64,000 bases of DNA from Sphaerolaimus hirsutus. Lineage: Eukaryota; Nematoda; Chromadorea; Monhysterida; Sphaerolaimidae. Under the pieces are notes generated by a model. That model worked only from the letters and a program-made list of their open reading frames with translations. It ran no database searches and was not told the DNA's origin. Shown here in pieces: positions 27,601-35,487 of the stretch; position 1 is the first letter of the stretch, and every line of letters starts with the position of its first letter. The stretch spans positions 2,455,180-2,519,179 of the forward strand of contig OZ038457.1 in NCBI GenBank assembly GCA_964036195.1. Reading direction: 5' to 3'. The position numbers were made by a program, and so were the translations under genes.

Positions 27601-30600
27601 GGTTGTTTGTGGTGGACTGGCTGATGGGGGTGCGTTTTTGAGGGGGGTTTGTTTGTTTGGTTTTGTTGTTGTTGTGGGGGGGTTGTGGTGTGTCCGGGTT
27701 CCAGTCCCGCGCCCTGCAAAGTCTCAAACGTCACTTAACTTTTGACATTTTACGTTTCACACTTTATACGGTGCGTAAAGGTATGAAAAGTGCCAAAAAA
27801 TGTTGCTCTTAGAAAATATTTTTCCAGAAAGTATCGGATACGTTTAAAAAAAAACTGATAGCAGAACCGCTTTTTAAATTCCTATGTCCTAACTCAACCA
27901 CATAAATATTCGAAAAAAACGATCATCAAAAAATAACACCCTCCATTTCCCACCCAGATTCAGTCGACTCAAACTGCGCTCAAACCACATTTACCCTGGC
28001 GGCAAAAAACGTCACCACCGCCGAGGGCCGGCCGGGGCCAGTGCGCCAACTTTCAGTAAGCGCCGAGGCGCCATACAGCGCCACGGTAACTTGGCGCCAG
28101 CCCGCCATGCCCAATGGACGCCTTTTGGACTATGTTGTGCGCGTGGCGCCAGTGAAAGATGGACGATATTTTGGGGAGGAACAGTGGAATGTGACTGTGC
28201 GACCGGATTTGAGCGGGTTTATGAAGTATAGATTGACGAATTTGACTGGAGGCAGCAGGTGAGGGTTTATGGGTCGGGTTTTTTTAAACGCCACTGGTCG
28301 ATACGACGTCAATTGATTTCAGTTGTCTGTTCAGTTCTTAGTTTTAGGTATACCAAAAGTGTTAAATTCATTTTTTGTATATGATGTGTTGTAATTTTGA
28401 ATTGAGTCAAAAATCAAGTCAAGTCTAGGTAGTCAAATGTTGAGTAGAAAAAGAAGTTAATTGACAACTGATATCATTTTACGCTGCCTTAACTGGGTGT
28501 AGGGCTGATGCCGTTAATAGTTAATCACCATATTCGTTTTCTCTTCGAGTTGTTGTTGTTATTCGTGTCGGGCAAAGCCCTGTACCCCTGGGTTCTAAAC
28601 CCGACAACAAACCCGACAAAATGTTGTGCGTTTCACAGGTACGAGGTGTCCGTTCTGGGGCGCACCGGGGCCGGCCTGAGCGAATCGTTCTCCCTCGACG
28701 CGACCACCGAGAACAATTTCAGACACCTGCTAAACATGCCCATATGGGGTTGGTCATTTTTTAGCTGAACAAAGTTTTGGGGGCACAGTCCTGCGGAGAA
28801 AAATCGTTTGAAAAAAATCAAAATACGTGGCCAAAAGTGGTTGTAATGGCTAAACTAGGTGTATGAGTATTTTGAAGGATAAAATGGACAAAAGGCTGCA
28901 AGAATTAGCGATTTTTATGTGAAAATTTGGGCAAAATACTTCAAAACGTAGGCAGTCAGCTGACCAATCTGTGGGGTGTTGTGGGTTTTTCAGGGATAGC
29001 AGCTCAACATATGCATCTACTGAAAATATAGATACCTGATCAACACCAAGGTAGATGAATTGGGGGTAACCTCCCCCACCCAACCCTTACTGGGTCCCAC
29101 TAGGAAATCAACCCCCCCCCTCTCAGCCCCTCCGGCGCCGGGCGCACCCCCTTCAATCCTGGCGCATTCGATCCACCCGAACGACTTCGCCGTGCGCTTC
29201 GTGCCCGCCGAGGTGTTGAGCAACAGGCACGGGCCCCTGCTCAAGTACCAGCTGCTCGTGGCCGAGACCGACGTCGATGGCTGGGTGCCCGCTGCGCAGC
29301 AAAGTGGGGATGGTGTCTCGGGGACTAGGGGGAATAGTAGTAGGGTGAGTTTTGGCTGTCGTGTCTCCGACACATTGTATTTACGATATTTGTGACCAAT
29401 CTGGCACGGAGCCAAAAATATAAAAACGAGAGATTGTCGTTACAGATAAACATATCTTAGGCATGTCCTTTTACCTTATTCTGTTTAAAAAACAAGTCGC
29501 AATTTTCGAAAAATCACTTTTGACATACAACCCCCACTGTAGTTCATGGAAATATTACTTTCACACCTAACTGTACACAGTGCCTTTATATTACCGCATT
29601 GTGATAATTCAGTACCGTATGATAATTTCACGATTCGTTGCAGAACTGGTGGAGCGTTCGCAATGTGGATAAATGGCCGGTTTACGTTGCATTTGAGAAG
29701 GCGCTCTCCCCCGATCTCCTGAGAAACACTGATGGAATTGTGGATGTAATTGGTTAGTTACATGGTAATTGTATTTGGTTAGCAATAAAGGTAAAATGTC
29801 AAACACTTTTGTCAAATGTCAAGTCATGCGACAATGTTAGGCGCAAGGTGTGCTTTCTTTTTTTACTGGGCATTATTTATTCGACGTGACATTTTTACAA
29901 GTTGTGAAATTGCGCCGTGCTTGTTTTTGTTTGCCACCAAACAATTCAAATTTAAAATGAGAGAAAACGTATCACTCCAGATCCAGGGTTCACATGTTAT
30001 TTGACTCGTTACTAGTGGTTTATTAGCGCCATGGCGCTATTTTGCTCTGGCGCTTGGCGCTGTACTACTAAATGGCGCCACAGAATGACTAGTGATGGAA
30101 AAAGCGCCAAAACATTGGCGCCAAGCACTGCGCTTTTTCGAACCCCAGCGCCAAGCGCCAATAGCGCCAGAGTAAAATGGCGCCAGCCACCAGAAGCGCC
30201 GTGGCGTTTTTTTGTTTGGGGCTAGCGCCAAGCGCCAATGCCAGGCATTTTGTTCCTGGCTCCACGGAAAAATAGCGCCACAAGGGCCATGGCGCTTTAT
30301 ACTGTGGCACGGGCGCCAGGCGCCGGCGCCATAGCGCTTTTCCATCACTGGTCCTGACAATTTTCACATCACTACTTCTGCCTCATCACTTCTGCACTAT
30401 CTAAGAAATTGGTCCCTGCTTTCTATCCTCCATTTTCCCCCTCAGGAGTGGACGAGTGTCACTCAAACCGGAAGAAAAGCGCCCCTGGTCTACAGAAGTT
30501 TTGCAACGGGCCCCTGCGCCCGGCGCGATATTACAGGGTGAAACTGCGCGTGTTTACAGGCGAACAGCTTTTCGCCGACTCGACATTTTCTCCCGTGGTT

Positions 30601-30607
30601 CAGACTG
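12577..30607 (+). CDS. Ptp10D: R3-type receptor tyrosine phosphatase, extracellular part (16 exons)
   Basis: Receptor phosphatases of the Ptp10D/PTPRB/PTPRJ class sit in the plasma membrane and remove phosphate from tyrosines; the ectodomain is a stack of fibronectin type III units. Exons read here: 12577-12678, 13451-13678, 14012-14121, 14462-14543, 22669-22911, 23259-23543, 25060-25255, 25614-25793, 26254-26440, 26780-26902, 27422-27629, 27958-28258, 28639-28748, 29127-29344, 29644-29752, 30446-30607. Every junction has AG and GT and the phases match from exon to exon, which is strong support. Exon 16 has the membrane-proximal signature CNGPLRPARYYRVKLRVFTG typical of R3 phosphatases. The signal peptide, any further N-terminal FN3 units, the transmembrane segment and the catalytic domain are not found downstream on this strand. 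The catalytic exons on the minus strand at 62083-64000 may be the rest of this gene. Confidence 0.85.
12724..13347. mobile_element. Outer repeat of the GTAAAGTGTCAAATGTCAT family
   Basis: CGCTGTAAAGTGTCAAATGT at the left and TTTTACATGACATTTGACAA at the right form loose inverted ends around the nested element 12885-13332. Related sequence recurs at 23562-23735, 27705-27775, 54965-55320, 57640-57800 and 60534-60680, commonly with CGGGACTGG or GCGCCCTG at the outer edge. The exact ends are not resolved. Confidence 0.45.
12885..13332. mobile_element. hAT-like element, CAGGGACGTATCC family, exact TSD
   Basis: 448 bp. Ends CAGGGACGTATCCAGG and CCTGGATACGTCCTTG with exact 8-bp flanks ATTTTACA (12877-12884, 13333-13340). 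Inside are opposed runs of G and C, TTTTTGAGCGGGG, a GGCGCC-rich stretch and an ATACATATATACAGCG-like stretch. It has two relatives here, at 24263 and 53705. Confidence 0.92.
13451..14121 (+). CDS. Receptor phosphatase exons 2-3: first FN3 unit
   Basis: Exon 13451-13678 follows TATGTCGCAG and encodes FDVRPHPEYPWGILQVFYDP, EPKDTGYYLDYRVNYTDL and a Gly/Ser loop ending SYTLA, with a split Gly codon. Exon 14012-14121 follows TTTCCATGCAG and continues NNPFSIYGLHPGHQYSIKIT to FLYSG at a GTGAGT donor. The W-G-I-L-Q-V start, the YYLDYRV strand and the LHPGHQYSIKI hallmark (FN3 strand E-F with Tyr) identify an FN3 fold. NYTD is a possible N-glycosylation site. Confidence 0.85.
13765..13840 (+). repeat. 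tRNA-derived SINE-like head
   Basis: Within the intron between exons 2 and 3 an exact polymerase III A-box match (TGGCCCAGTGG) is followed about 40 bp later by an exact B-box (GGTTCGACTCC). The flanking acceptor stems do not pair, so it is not a working tRNA gene. A tRNA-derived retroposon or tRNA pseudogene is the likely origin. Confidence 0.6.
14462..22911 (+). CDS. Receptor phosphatase exons 4-5: second FN3 unit across an 8.1-kb intron
   Basis: Exon 14462-14543 (phase 0 in, one base left over) encodes VTMTAPRHPSFSGAKAVSTT then TATIMLK. Exon 22669-22911 completes the split Gly and encodes EKHAGALQDFFRIEYDQLDP, a mid-section with ELFVPNLRAGTSHNVSVFAV and ends EPWNYVVTT. The PNLRAGTSHNVSVFAV stretch is the typical FN3 F strand. 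The intron 14544-22668 is far longer than the others (about 0.2-2.1 kb) and holds at least eight mobile elements listed separately. Confidence 0.85.
15060..15272. mobile_element. Truncated (GGGATC)n element
   Basis: The right end CGGGATCCCGTTTGAACCCTA is intact. GGGATCGGGATC arrays fill the body, and the left side runs into AACTTTTTATAATTTCCACT, which matches (inverted) the inner edge of the left array in the complete copy at 20297-21328. The left terminal repeat is missing. Confidence 0.75.
15273..16183. other. Intron sequence, no gene seen
   Basis: AT-rich. Contains a loose inverted pair around AAACTCAAAT/ATTTGAGTTT (about 15625-15785). A 92-codon frame at 15805-16083 has no recognisable domain. 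Confidence 0.4.
16184..16579. mobile_element. TACCGTATTTCCTCGAAATACCC element
   Basis: Begins TACCGTATTTCCTCGAAAT and ends in the inverted form ATTTCGAGAAATACAGTA. C-rich tracts (TCGAAATACCCCCC) at the left are mirrored by a G-tract at the right, giving a CCCCCGGGGG hinge near 16540-16560. The middle contains a TGTGATCCGTGCAATGCAGA stretch and TTTTTTAACGTCTGCGTACG, shared by the other copies (19168, 33631, 35488, 37045, 37910). TA at both ends suggests TA target duplication. Confidence 0.8.
17096..17778. mobile_element. hAT-like element with A/T-tract arms, 683 bp, exact TSD
   Basis: Ends TAGGGTTGG and CGGCCAACCCTA; arms are TTTTTTTAAAAAAAACG arrays. Exact 8-bp flanks GTCAAACT (17088-17095, 17779-17786). 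The unique middle contains AAGCTCCCAGATATGACCT, TTTGGGAGTGAAGTTACACA and TTAGTACTAAAAATTTCGG. The same middle occurs in opposite orientation at 32018-32680 and 58358-58996. Small open frames in the middle are not conserved as protein as far as I can see. Confidence 0.92.
17848..18028. mobile_element. Internally deleted relative of the A/T-tract element
   Basis: 181 bp, TAGGGTTGGCCGATGTTTTT to AAACATCGGCCAACCCTA, almost a perfect palindrome of the arms of 17096-17778 with ACATGACGTCCGAAATGTTT motifs in the centre. No matching 8-bp flanks (GTCCCATT versus ATCCTGAG), so it may have formed by deletion or recombination rather than a simple insertion. Confidence 0.8.
18030..19167. other. Intron sequence, no gene seen
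   Basis: AT-rich intron DNA with a GTGTAAAAAATGTGTAAAGT segment near 18140 that resembles the GTAAAGTGTCAAATGTC family. No exon with phase-compatible splice sites was recognised. Confidence 0.4.
19168..19568. mobile_element. TACCGTATTTCCTCGAAATACCC element, intact
   Basis: Starts TACCGTATTTCCTCGAAATA and ends TATTTCGAGGAAATACGGTA, a near-perfect 23-bp inverted repeat with TA at both edges. The interior has opposed GGGGGG runs and the TTCTAACGTGATTCCAACAT and CTGCACTACGCAGAACAC motifs common to the family (inverted relative to the copy near 35520). Confidence 0.85.
19604..19854. mobile_element. CCTACACACACTAGTTTTCACC palindromic element
   Basis: CCTACACACACTAGTTTTCA at the left pairs with TGAAAACTAGTGTGTGTAGG at the right. 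A related, longer copy is at 51084-51575. The AT-rich middle has no gene. The target duplication is not clear in this copy. Confidence 0.75.
20297..21328. mobile_element. hAT-like element with (GATCCC)n arms and internal cargo, exact TSD
   Basis: 1032 bp. Ends TAGGGTTCAAACGGGATCCC and CCCGTTTGAACCCTA; exact 8-bp flanks GTTGCAGG (20289-20296, 21329-21336). The left array (to about 20520) and right array (from about 21097) consist of GATCCC repeats in the same reading direction, not mirrored. Between them lies about 575 bp of unique sequence with no domain I recognise (a 78-codon plus-strand frame lies at 20523-20759). It is the largest element of this type here and the only one with a sizeable non-repetitive interior between GATCCC arrays. 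Confidence 0.9.
21657..21808. mobile_element. GGGCCCCCACAC...TAGTTGACATCG palindromic element
   Basis: Left GGGCCCCCACACGCTAGTTG and right CAACTAGCGAGTGTGGGG are inverted copies, followed inwards by ACATCGACACCAAATGTCAA and its mirror. Related copies: 30684-30916, 51579-51809 and 61294-61432. Confidence 0.7.
21860..22668. other. End of the long intron; TCGAAATAACCCC fragment
   Basis: Mostly AT-rich unique sequence; 22505-22560 has four copies of CTCGAAATAACCCC, a scrap of the TACCGTATTTCCTCG family. It is followed by the C-rich tract that leads into the exon 5 acceptor. A 143-codon minus frame at 21866-22297 has no recognised domain. Confidence 0.4.
23259..23543 (+). CDS. Receptor phosphatase exon 6: third FN3 unit
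   Basis: A whole FN3 unit in one exon, entering and leaving in phase 1 as is usual for FN3 modules. It begins PLPPSNVRVAEGTLHSNTFD, continues LIWNKPSKSGVDYYRILYQP and has EGLLPGARYRFSVYSVKNG before SDITM. W (strand B), YYRILY (strand C) and LLPGARYRFSVY (strand F) are the canonical positions. The acceptor is AAATTCGCAG, the donor C|GTTAGT. Beyond the donor the frame stops at once. Confidence 0.9.
23808..24950. mobile_element. GGCACACTCAAAATTTT element with nested insertion
   Basis: The left GCACGGCACACTCAAATTTT and the right AAAATTTTGAGTGTGCGGTG form inverted ends. The interior has repeated CGTTCGAAC, GGCGGAATTC and CAGTTCGAAC motifs, again in opposed orientation. The element 24263-24666 is inserted inside it. 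The minus-strand 273-codon frame at 24573-25394 crosses both elements and an exon and is not a gene. Confidence 0.7.
24263..24666. mobile_element. hAT-like element, CAGGGACGTATCC family, exact TSD
   Basis: 404 bp, CAGGGCCGTATCCAGGG to CCTGGATACGTCCCTG; exact 8-bp flanks AAGTGAGA (24255-24262, 24667-24674). Opposed G and C runs and a GGCGCC-rich stretch as at 12885 and 53705, but orientated the other way round. Confidence 0.92.
25060..25793 (+). CDS. Receptor phosphatase exons 7-8: fourth FN3 unit
   Basis: Exon 25060-25255 encodes PLSPTSVNISVDYTANMFNV, LVSLPDLTQSKVDTCTLRVV and a tail ending QGGGA with an AG|G split Arg/Ser codon. Exon 25614-25793 continues CMVSLPLLPGERYEFTARAV, SNGTQSTGLPLSTVVQP and starts the next unit (FDTDTFGVKVSMDQAGQRIV). 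LLPGERYEFTARAVSNG is the FN3 F-strand signature. Cys in DTCTL and in CMVSL could pair. NISV, NYSA and NGTQ are possible N-glycosylation sites. Confidence 0.88.
25834..26034. mobile_element. Miniature hAT-like element, (GGTCCC)n type, exact TSD
   Basis: 201 bp inside the intron after exon 8, starting only 40 bp past the donor. Ends TAGAGTTTGAACGGGACC and GGTCCCGTTTGAACCCTA, exact flanks GTTTTGAT (25826-25833, 26035-26042). The interior is GTCCCGGTCCCG repeats. Confidence 0.93.
26254..26902 (+). CDS. Receptor phosphatase exons 9-10: fifth FN3-like unit
   Basis: Exon 26254-26440 encodes TSNGVPRKTLSEIWSSLVGK, then a stretch with NETAQIEFADLAVGQCYE at a GTCGGT donor in phase 0. Exon 26780-26902 continues VLLYTVTSSGIISANQSSTW, LRAPPPFGAMRTLPPNTTAL. 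ADLAVGQCYEVLLYTVTSSG is the F strand and its continuation. Divergent at the start compared with the other units. NETA, NQSS and NTTA are possible N-glycosylation sites. Confidence 0.85.
26600..26690. repeat. Short interspersed motif GCGATTTGCTATCTACT
   Basis: GGAGGAGCGATTTGCTATCT followed by CTCAACCC resembles 32940-33010 and 36110-36165, where AGGGGCTATTTGGTATTTAT and AGAGGCAATTTGCTATCTAT are again followed by GAACC. It is probably a scrap of a low-copy repeat whose full extent I could not define. Confidence 0.4.
26984..27249. mobile_element. hAT-like element, (GAACCC)n type, exact TSD
   Basis: 266 bp. Ends TAGGGTTGGGAACCCGACCC and GAAATTCCCAACCCTA; interior of CCCGAACCCGAACCC and TACTCGCTCACTTTTTGGAA repeats. 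Exact 8-bp flanks CTGTGGGA (26976-26983, 27250-27257). Confidence 0.93.
27422..28258 (+). CDS. Receptor phosphatase exons 11-12: sixth FN3 unit and start of seventh
   Basis: Exon 27422-27629 (phase 0 in) encodes VSIDLSAASPLCRLQFVARR, a middle with FDVRLHDLLPYRTYRCEATV and ends at G|GTGCGT. Exon 27958-28258 opens SVDSNCAQTTFTLAAKNVTT, then starts a new unit at GRPGPVRQLSVSAEAPYSAT with VTWRQPAMPNGRLLDYVVRV, ending LTNLTGGS and a split codon. LLPYRTYRCEATV is the F strand of unit six; VTWRQPAMPNG.LLDYVVRV are the B and C strands of unit seven. Paired Cys are likely. Confidence 0.9.
28639..28748 (+). CDS. Receptor phosphatase exon 13: end of seventh FN3 unit
   Basis: Completes the AG|G Arg codon and encodes YEVSVLGRTGAGLSESFSLD, ATTENNFRHLLNMPIW. 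YEVSVLGRTGAGLSE is the FN3 F-G region. The donor GTTGGT at 28749 is weak but is the one that fits the next exon's phase. Confidence 0.82.
29127..30607 (+). CDS. Receptor phosphatase exons 14-16: membrane-proximal region
   Basis: Exon 29127-29344 encodes a Pro-rich start (PPAPGAPPSILAH), then SIHPNDFAVRFVPAEVLSNR, HGPLLKYQLLVAETDVDGW. Exon 29644-29752 encodes NWWSVRNVDKWPVYVAFEKA and ends DGIVDVI. Exon 30446-30607 encodes GVDECHSNRKKSAPGL, then CNGPLRPARYYRVKLRVFTG and EQLFADSTFSPVVQT. The order 'intervening beta-rich segment, CNGPL.P...YRVK.R.FT' is the hallmark of R3 receptor phosphatases just outside the membrane. The next exon should enter in phase 1 and carry the transmembrane helix; none is recognisable before the assembly gap. 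Confidence 0.88.
30087..30356. mobile_element. GGCGCC-type element
   Basis: Inverted ends TAGTGATGGAAAAAGCGCC and GGCGCTTTTCCATCACTG with dense GGCGCC/GCGCCA content. An additional partial GGCGC stretch lies at 30028-30080. Flanks AGAATGAC and GTCCTGAC agree at only half the positions, so no duplication is claimed. Confidence 0.65.
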
Positions 30608-32017
30608 GTCGGTTTTTTATTTTTTATTTTGAGTTTTTTTTTGGAAATATTTAGGATGGTGTCTTTATCGACATCGTGGTAATAGCGCCACACACGCTGT
30701 ATGTCAACTGAATTCGTGTCAACCAAATTTTTAGTGAATTATGCGGCTTCCACTTTCCCATTTGACAGAGCATTCTGAATTCTTCATCATGGCACTTAAT
30801 TTTCATTGTTTTTGTTAAGTGTGATGCTTGTAAAACGTTTTCTTTTGTGTTATTTAGTTGACATTGAGTTGACTCGCGACATTGAATTTGCGCTGTCCAC
30901 TAGCGTGTGTGGGCCCATTGTTGTAAGTAGACTTTGAAGTGTGCCGCCGCTGACTCCTCAAATGCAAAGGTCGATAAGGCGGGGCGGAGTCTAATGTGCG
31001 TCCTGTGGGCGTGCGCGCTTGGGTCTGTCTCTGGGACGGAAACTGGAATTCGCCGTGTCAGAGGTGTTTTAGGCGTCGAATTAAAAATGTCGATAAGTCC
31101 AAAATGTGCTTTTTTCTGTGCATGTGCTTTTGCATGTGCTCACTTACATTAGAACAGAGCCCGCCATTTTTATAAAGTGACAAATTATTTGCCGCCGCTT
31201 TCTATTCTCTAGATATGTGGGAGGATCCGTTTCCAGAAAGAGCATAGGTGGTGTCAAATAAGATATTTGAAAGGTGGTGAAAAGTTCTTGCAAAGAAAAG
31301 ACTCGTGAAAAGTTGAAAGGAGTCAAATCAACAAGGGGATACATCGACTTTTTCGGACAAGTAGACTTTCCCCGCAACAACTTTTTCCTTCCCGGTCTAT
31401 GAAAATTGAGTCAAATTTTGGATTTTTAGTGTGTATGTACTCTCCTGGAAAAATGTATTTATCCTCCTGATCGGGAACAATAAAATTCAATGTCTTCCCT
31501 GCTTACGTGCGACCCGTGTCGGGATATACATGGGATTAATTCTCATAGATAAAGGTCTTTATTCTTCCTTTATGCCACATGTCGATTTTTAGGTTTCTGG
31601 GTGCCTTGCTGCTCGTCTGACAGCGTCCCAAAGTCAAATTTCCGGTAGAAAAAAGTCTATCCCTTACGTTAAAAACATTAAAACAAATGAGAAAACATGG
31701 TAAAACGATGAAAAAAATGCGATGCGATGTAAACAAACCATGCACTGCTCAAATATTTATCACCCTGCCAATTTGTATTCAAAATGGTATACGCTGTTTT
31801 GCACTCGTATTGATTTCGCATCATGTTCAAAGTCGTCTGCCGTCGGTTGGCAGACAAATATAGACCCGGCATGGTGTGCATTTTTTAATTAATGAACAAA
31901 ACGAAATGTTGGCACCGTGCCAGCTCACGACTGCGCGGATTAAGCAAAATGTATAAAAGCAAGAAAAAATCGCGGAAGGCACTGCGTTCATGCCGCTTCT
32001 GCGTTTAACGTAATGAC
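30608..32017. other. 3' side of exon 16; no further phosphatase exon recognised
   Basis: AT-rich. Includes a palindromic element at 30684-30916 (AGCGCCACACACGC to GCGTGTGTGGGCCC, with TGTCAACTGAATTCGTGTCA inside, related to 51579-51809). No hydrophobic segment followed by basic residues and framed by phase-1 splice sites was found. Confidence 0.45.
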
Positions 32018-32680
32018 TAGGGTTGGTCGATGTTTTTTTTAAAAAAACGTTGTTTTTTAAAAAAAAAACATGACGTCCGAAATGTTTTTAAAGAAAAAAA
32101 CATCGGCCGAAATTTTTAGTACTAAGCACTAGGCATTTTGCAAAATTTTTGCGCGCAAGTGCCCAATTTCACAAACAAATTGACATTTCTGGTTGTTTTC
32201 ATTGGTTTTGTGGCATTTTTAGTATTAAAGCATCCATTTATATGTGCTACCATGGGTTAATAAGCCGTCATATGTTGCTGTAGTATATAATATTATGTGC
32301 TTCCATGTACCTCATAGTGTGTAACTTCACTCCCAAAGTAACAACCTCCTTTTATAACCTTGTTTGGTCACTATTCCGTGCCGAACTTCACCTAAAGTCA
32401 CGAACATTAGACTATACTGCGATATACGAACATGTCGACAAAAAATGGATATTTTTGACACAAATCACCACTTATAATGCTATCCCATGGCTCAACAGCC
32501 ATTTTATGGTCATATATAACATCACAGTATTGCCACTGTTTTATATACCTATATAAATATGTTGACACAAGGTCATATCTGGGAGCTTTTAAAAAAACAA
32601 CGTTTTTATTATAAAAAACGTTTAAAAAACACTTTTTTTAAAAAAACATCGATTTAAAAAACCGTTTTTTTCCATCCCTA
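32018..32680. mobile_element. hAT-like element with A/T-tract arms, reverse copy
   Basis: 663 bp, the 17096-17778 element in opposite orientation. Ends TAGGGTTGGTCGATG and TTTTTTTCCATCCCTA (one end decayed). Flanks GTAATGAC (32010-32017) and GTAATCAC (32681-32688) match at seven of eight positions. Confidence 0.88.
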
Positions 32681-33630
32681 GTAATCACCCTCCCTATGTA
32701 TGAGTCCCACCCCTTAGTGACCCATATTTAATGTTTGGTTCACCATTGAACCAAAAAAATGAAAGGGATAAAGACATTTATCCAGGAGTGTATGTGTGTA
32801 TTTTTATGACTGATTTTCGTTGTGTTTATCTTTGGGGTAAATATTTTTGGTTAACTTTTGAAAAGTATTTACTGATTTTGAGAAAATATAATTTAGTAAC
32901 ATCCCGCGAAACCCCCCAACCCATCCCCCAACCCATTCGAACCCCCAGATAATGTTTCAGCTATCTATCCTTTTGAAGGGGCTATTTGGTATTTATCTGT
33001 CTGAACCCACGCTAACGTTCATATTTACATGACCCTGGAAAAAAACGACGTCGTCTGAACGTTGAGTCGTTTGTATTGTTGAGTTCATTAATTCGAAATG
33101 AGGTACCGTGTAATGTTTTTTTATGTTTGTGCCTGTTTTTCTCTTGTCCGCGCGCCAGAATTATATTTATTTGCGGGAAAGTTTTGACTGCTGTATTTTC
33201 TCCCAAATGCCGTGTGTTTTTTAATATTTACTGGTTGCAATGCAGGACATTTTGCTGTGTAGTTGCTCACGTAGCAGAAAAAAGTTATCTTTATCTAGCT
33301 TGTCAAACTTTATGGGGCCAATTCCGCTAGCCGACGTGTTAGAAAAGTTGTGAATTGTAATAAAGGTTAAGTGGTGACTAAGTGACAAAAAAAGTGACAG
33401 GTGATAAGTAAATATTAGTGTATTTGGACAGACCTCGATAATTAGTTATACTCCGCTGACCACACAGTTTACGATGCAATCTACCATATATTTACAACCT
33501 GAAAAGAAATTCACATTGAGGCGCGAATTCATCAAGATATGGCAACATTCTTTGTGTAGCGCTCAGTCCGAACAGTATAGAAAACAAGTACTTGCAAGTA
33601 CTTTTCTACCCTCCACGAGCATTTTCTACT

Positions 33631-33837
33631 TACCGTATTTCCTCGAAATACCCCCCCCTTGAAATACCCCCGTCTCGAAATACCCCCCGTCTCAAAATGG
33701 GCACTATGAACTTATAACCCCCCCCAATTTACTGTATAGAGAACGTCATGCGGTTTGTGATCCGGGAAACGCAGAACACATGTTAAAAACAATGACTGTG
33801 TTATGTTAGAACCGGTTATAAAAGGTCTACGTACATA
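33631..33837. mobile_element. TACCGTATTTCCTCG element, left part only
   Basis: Starts TACCGTATTTCCTCGAAATA, continues through the shared GTGATCCGGGAAACGCAGAA and TACGTACATAT motifs, then is interrupted at 33837 by the fold-back element. I do not see the right half resume before the gap. Confidence 0.7.
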
Positions 33838-34970
33838 TAAACACCTTCCCGGTCACGTCCGGCACCCTATTTTTGATCGTACTTGTGACACCCTATCTCC
33901 AGTTCTAGGGCGCGCCAGAAGCTGAAACTTGGGGGAGATATTGGCGCAACCCCCCTCTACCTCGCATGAATTAGGGGGGTCGCGGTGACCCCTCTCAGGG
34001 TGGGTCGCCCTAAGTGCAAAAATTTTTTGTGGCTTTTTTGATGTCCCACAGCAGGTCCGGCACCCGCTGATTTTTGAGCTGTGGGAGCAGTATAAATCTA
34101 TAATTTTGAGGATGTGTTACCAACACCACTCCCCTACTATACACTATTCCACTATGTGAGATTAACGTGAAAAATTTCTCAAAAATTCACTTATTCTCCA
34201 AAAAACACCACTCCCCAATAGATGGATGACAAAAAATCCACTTTTTGGAACTTTTTTATTAGACACTTGAAGAGATGGTTTACAATACTTTAAAGGGAAG
34301 GGTTTGATGTTTCAAGTTATGTAAAGAACCATACCTTTAAAATGCATGCATTGCAAAATTTACTTGGGGGGAATTTCAAAGTGTGAATTTTGCAAATTTT
34401 TGTTCCTGCAATGATGTCATTATGATGTCACAAAATTCGCCCTAAGTAAATTTTGCAATGCAGGCATTTTAGAGATATGGTTCTTTACATAACTTGAAAC
34501 ATCAAACCCTTCCCTTTAAAGTATTGTAAACCATCTCTTCAAGTGTCTAATAAAAAAGTTCCAAAAAGTGTATTTTTTGTCATCCATCTATTGGGGAGTG
34601 GTGTTTTTTTGGAGAATAAGCGAATTTTTGAGAAATTTTTCACGTTATCTCACATTATTGAATTTTGTATAGTAGGGGGGTGGTGTTGGTAACACATCCC
34701 CAAAATTTTAGATTTATACCGCTCCCACAGCTCAAAAATCAGCAGGTGCCGGACCTGCTGTGGGACACCAAAAAAGCCACAAAAAATTTTGCACTTAGGG
34801 CGACCCACCCTGAGAGGGGTCGCCGCGACCCCCCTAATTCATGCGAGGTAGAGGGGGGTTGCGCCATTATCTCCCCCAAGTTTCAGCCTCTGCGACACCC
34901 TAGAACTGGGTATAGGATGTGAGAAGTAAAATCAAAAAATGGGTGCTGGACGTGGATGGGAAGGTGTTTA
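33838..34970. mobile_element. 1.1-kb fold-back element
   Basis: Arms of more than 500 bp are inverted copies. TAAACACCTTCCCGGTCACG mirrors the sequence before 34970; the GTCCGGCACCC, GATGTCCCACAGCAGGTCC, TAGATGGATGACAAAAA and GACACTTGAAGAGATGG stretches all recur inverted. The centre is near 34390. The arms differ by scattered substitutions, so they are not one assembly artefact copied exactly. An 85-codon frame at 34665-34922 lies in an arm and is not a gene. Confidence 0.88.
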
Positions 34971-35287
34971 TTTACCGATTGAACGCACAGACATCCATCC
35001 AAACAAACCAAAAAAAAATTCGCACAAACTCGAATACCCACGGATGACAAGCCCTCTGGAAAGACTTTAATTTTAATTTTTAAGCATTTTTTTAAAAAAA
35101 TGACTTCGTATTTCGATTTTTGTCCAAGAACAGTTTTCAAATTCCTTAATTTTCGAATTTTTCAAACAGAAATAAATTTTAAGCGTTTTCTTCTATTGGT
35201 GGAATAAAAATTGGAATAGTCCAAAAAATCAAAAACATCGTTGTTTGCCATCATAAACACTCACTCACATCCTCCTGAAAGAGCTGC

Positions 35288-35487
35288 NNNNNNNNNNNNN
35301 NNNNNNNNNNNNNNNNNNNNNNNNNNNNNNNNNNNNNNNNNNNNNNNNNNNNNNNNNNNNNNNNNNNNNNNNNNNNNNNNNNNNNNNNNNNNNNNNNNNN
35401 NNNNNNNNNNNNNNNNNNNNNNNNNNNNNNNNNNNNNNNNNNNNNNNNNNNNNNNNNNNNNNNNNNNNNNNNNNNNNNNNNNNNNNN
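35288..35487. other. Assembly gap, exactly 200 N
   Basis: A round-number gap typical of scaffolding with unknown distance. Order and orientation of the sequence to the right relative to the left depend on linking evidence that cannot be seen here. Frames spanning it are meaningless. Confidence 0.99.

Noticed and set aside
30934..31152. 72-codon plus-strand frame as the missing transmembrane exon
   Set aside because: It has a mildly hydrophobic stretch but no phase-1 acceptor in place and no basic stop-transfer segment leading to a PTP domain.
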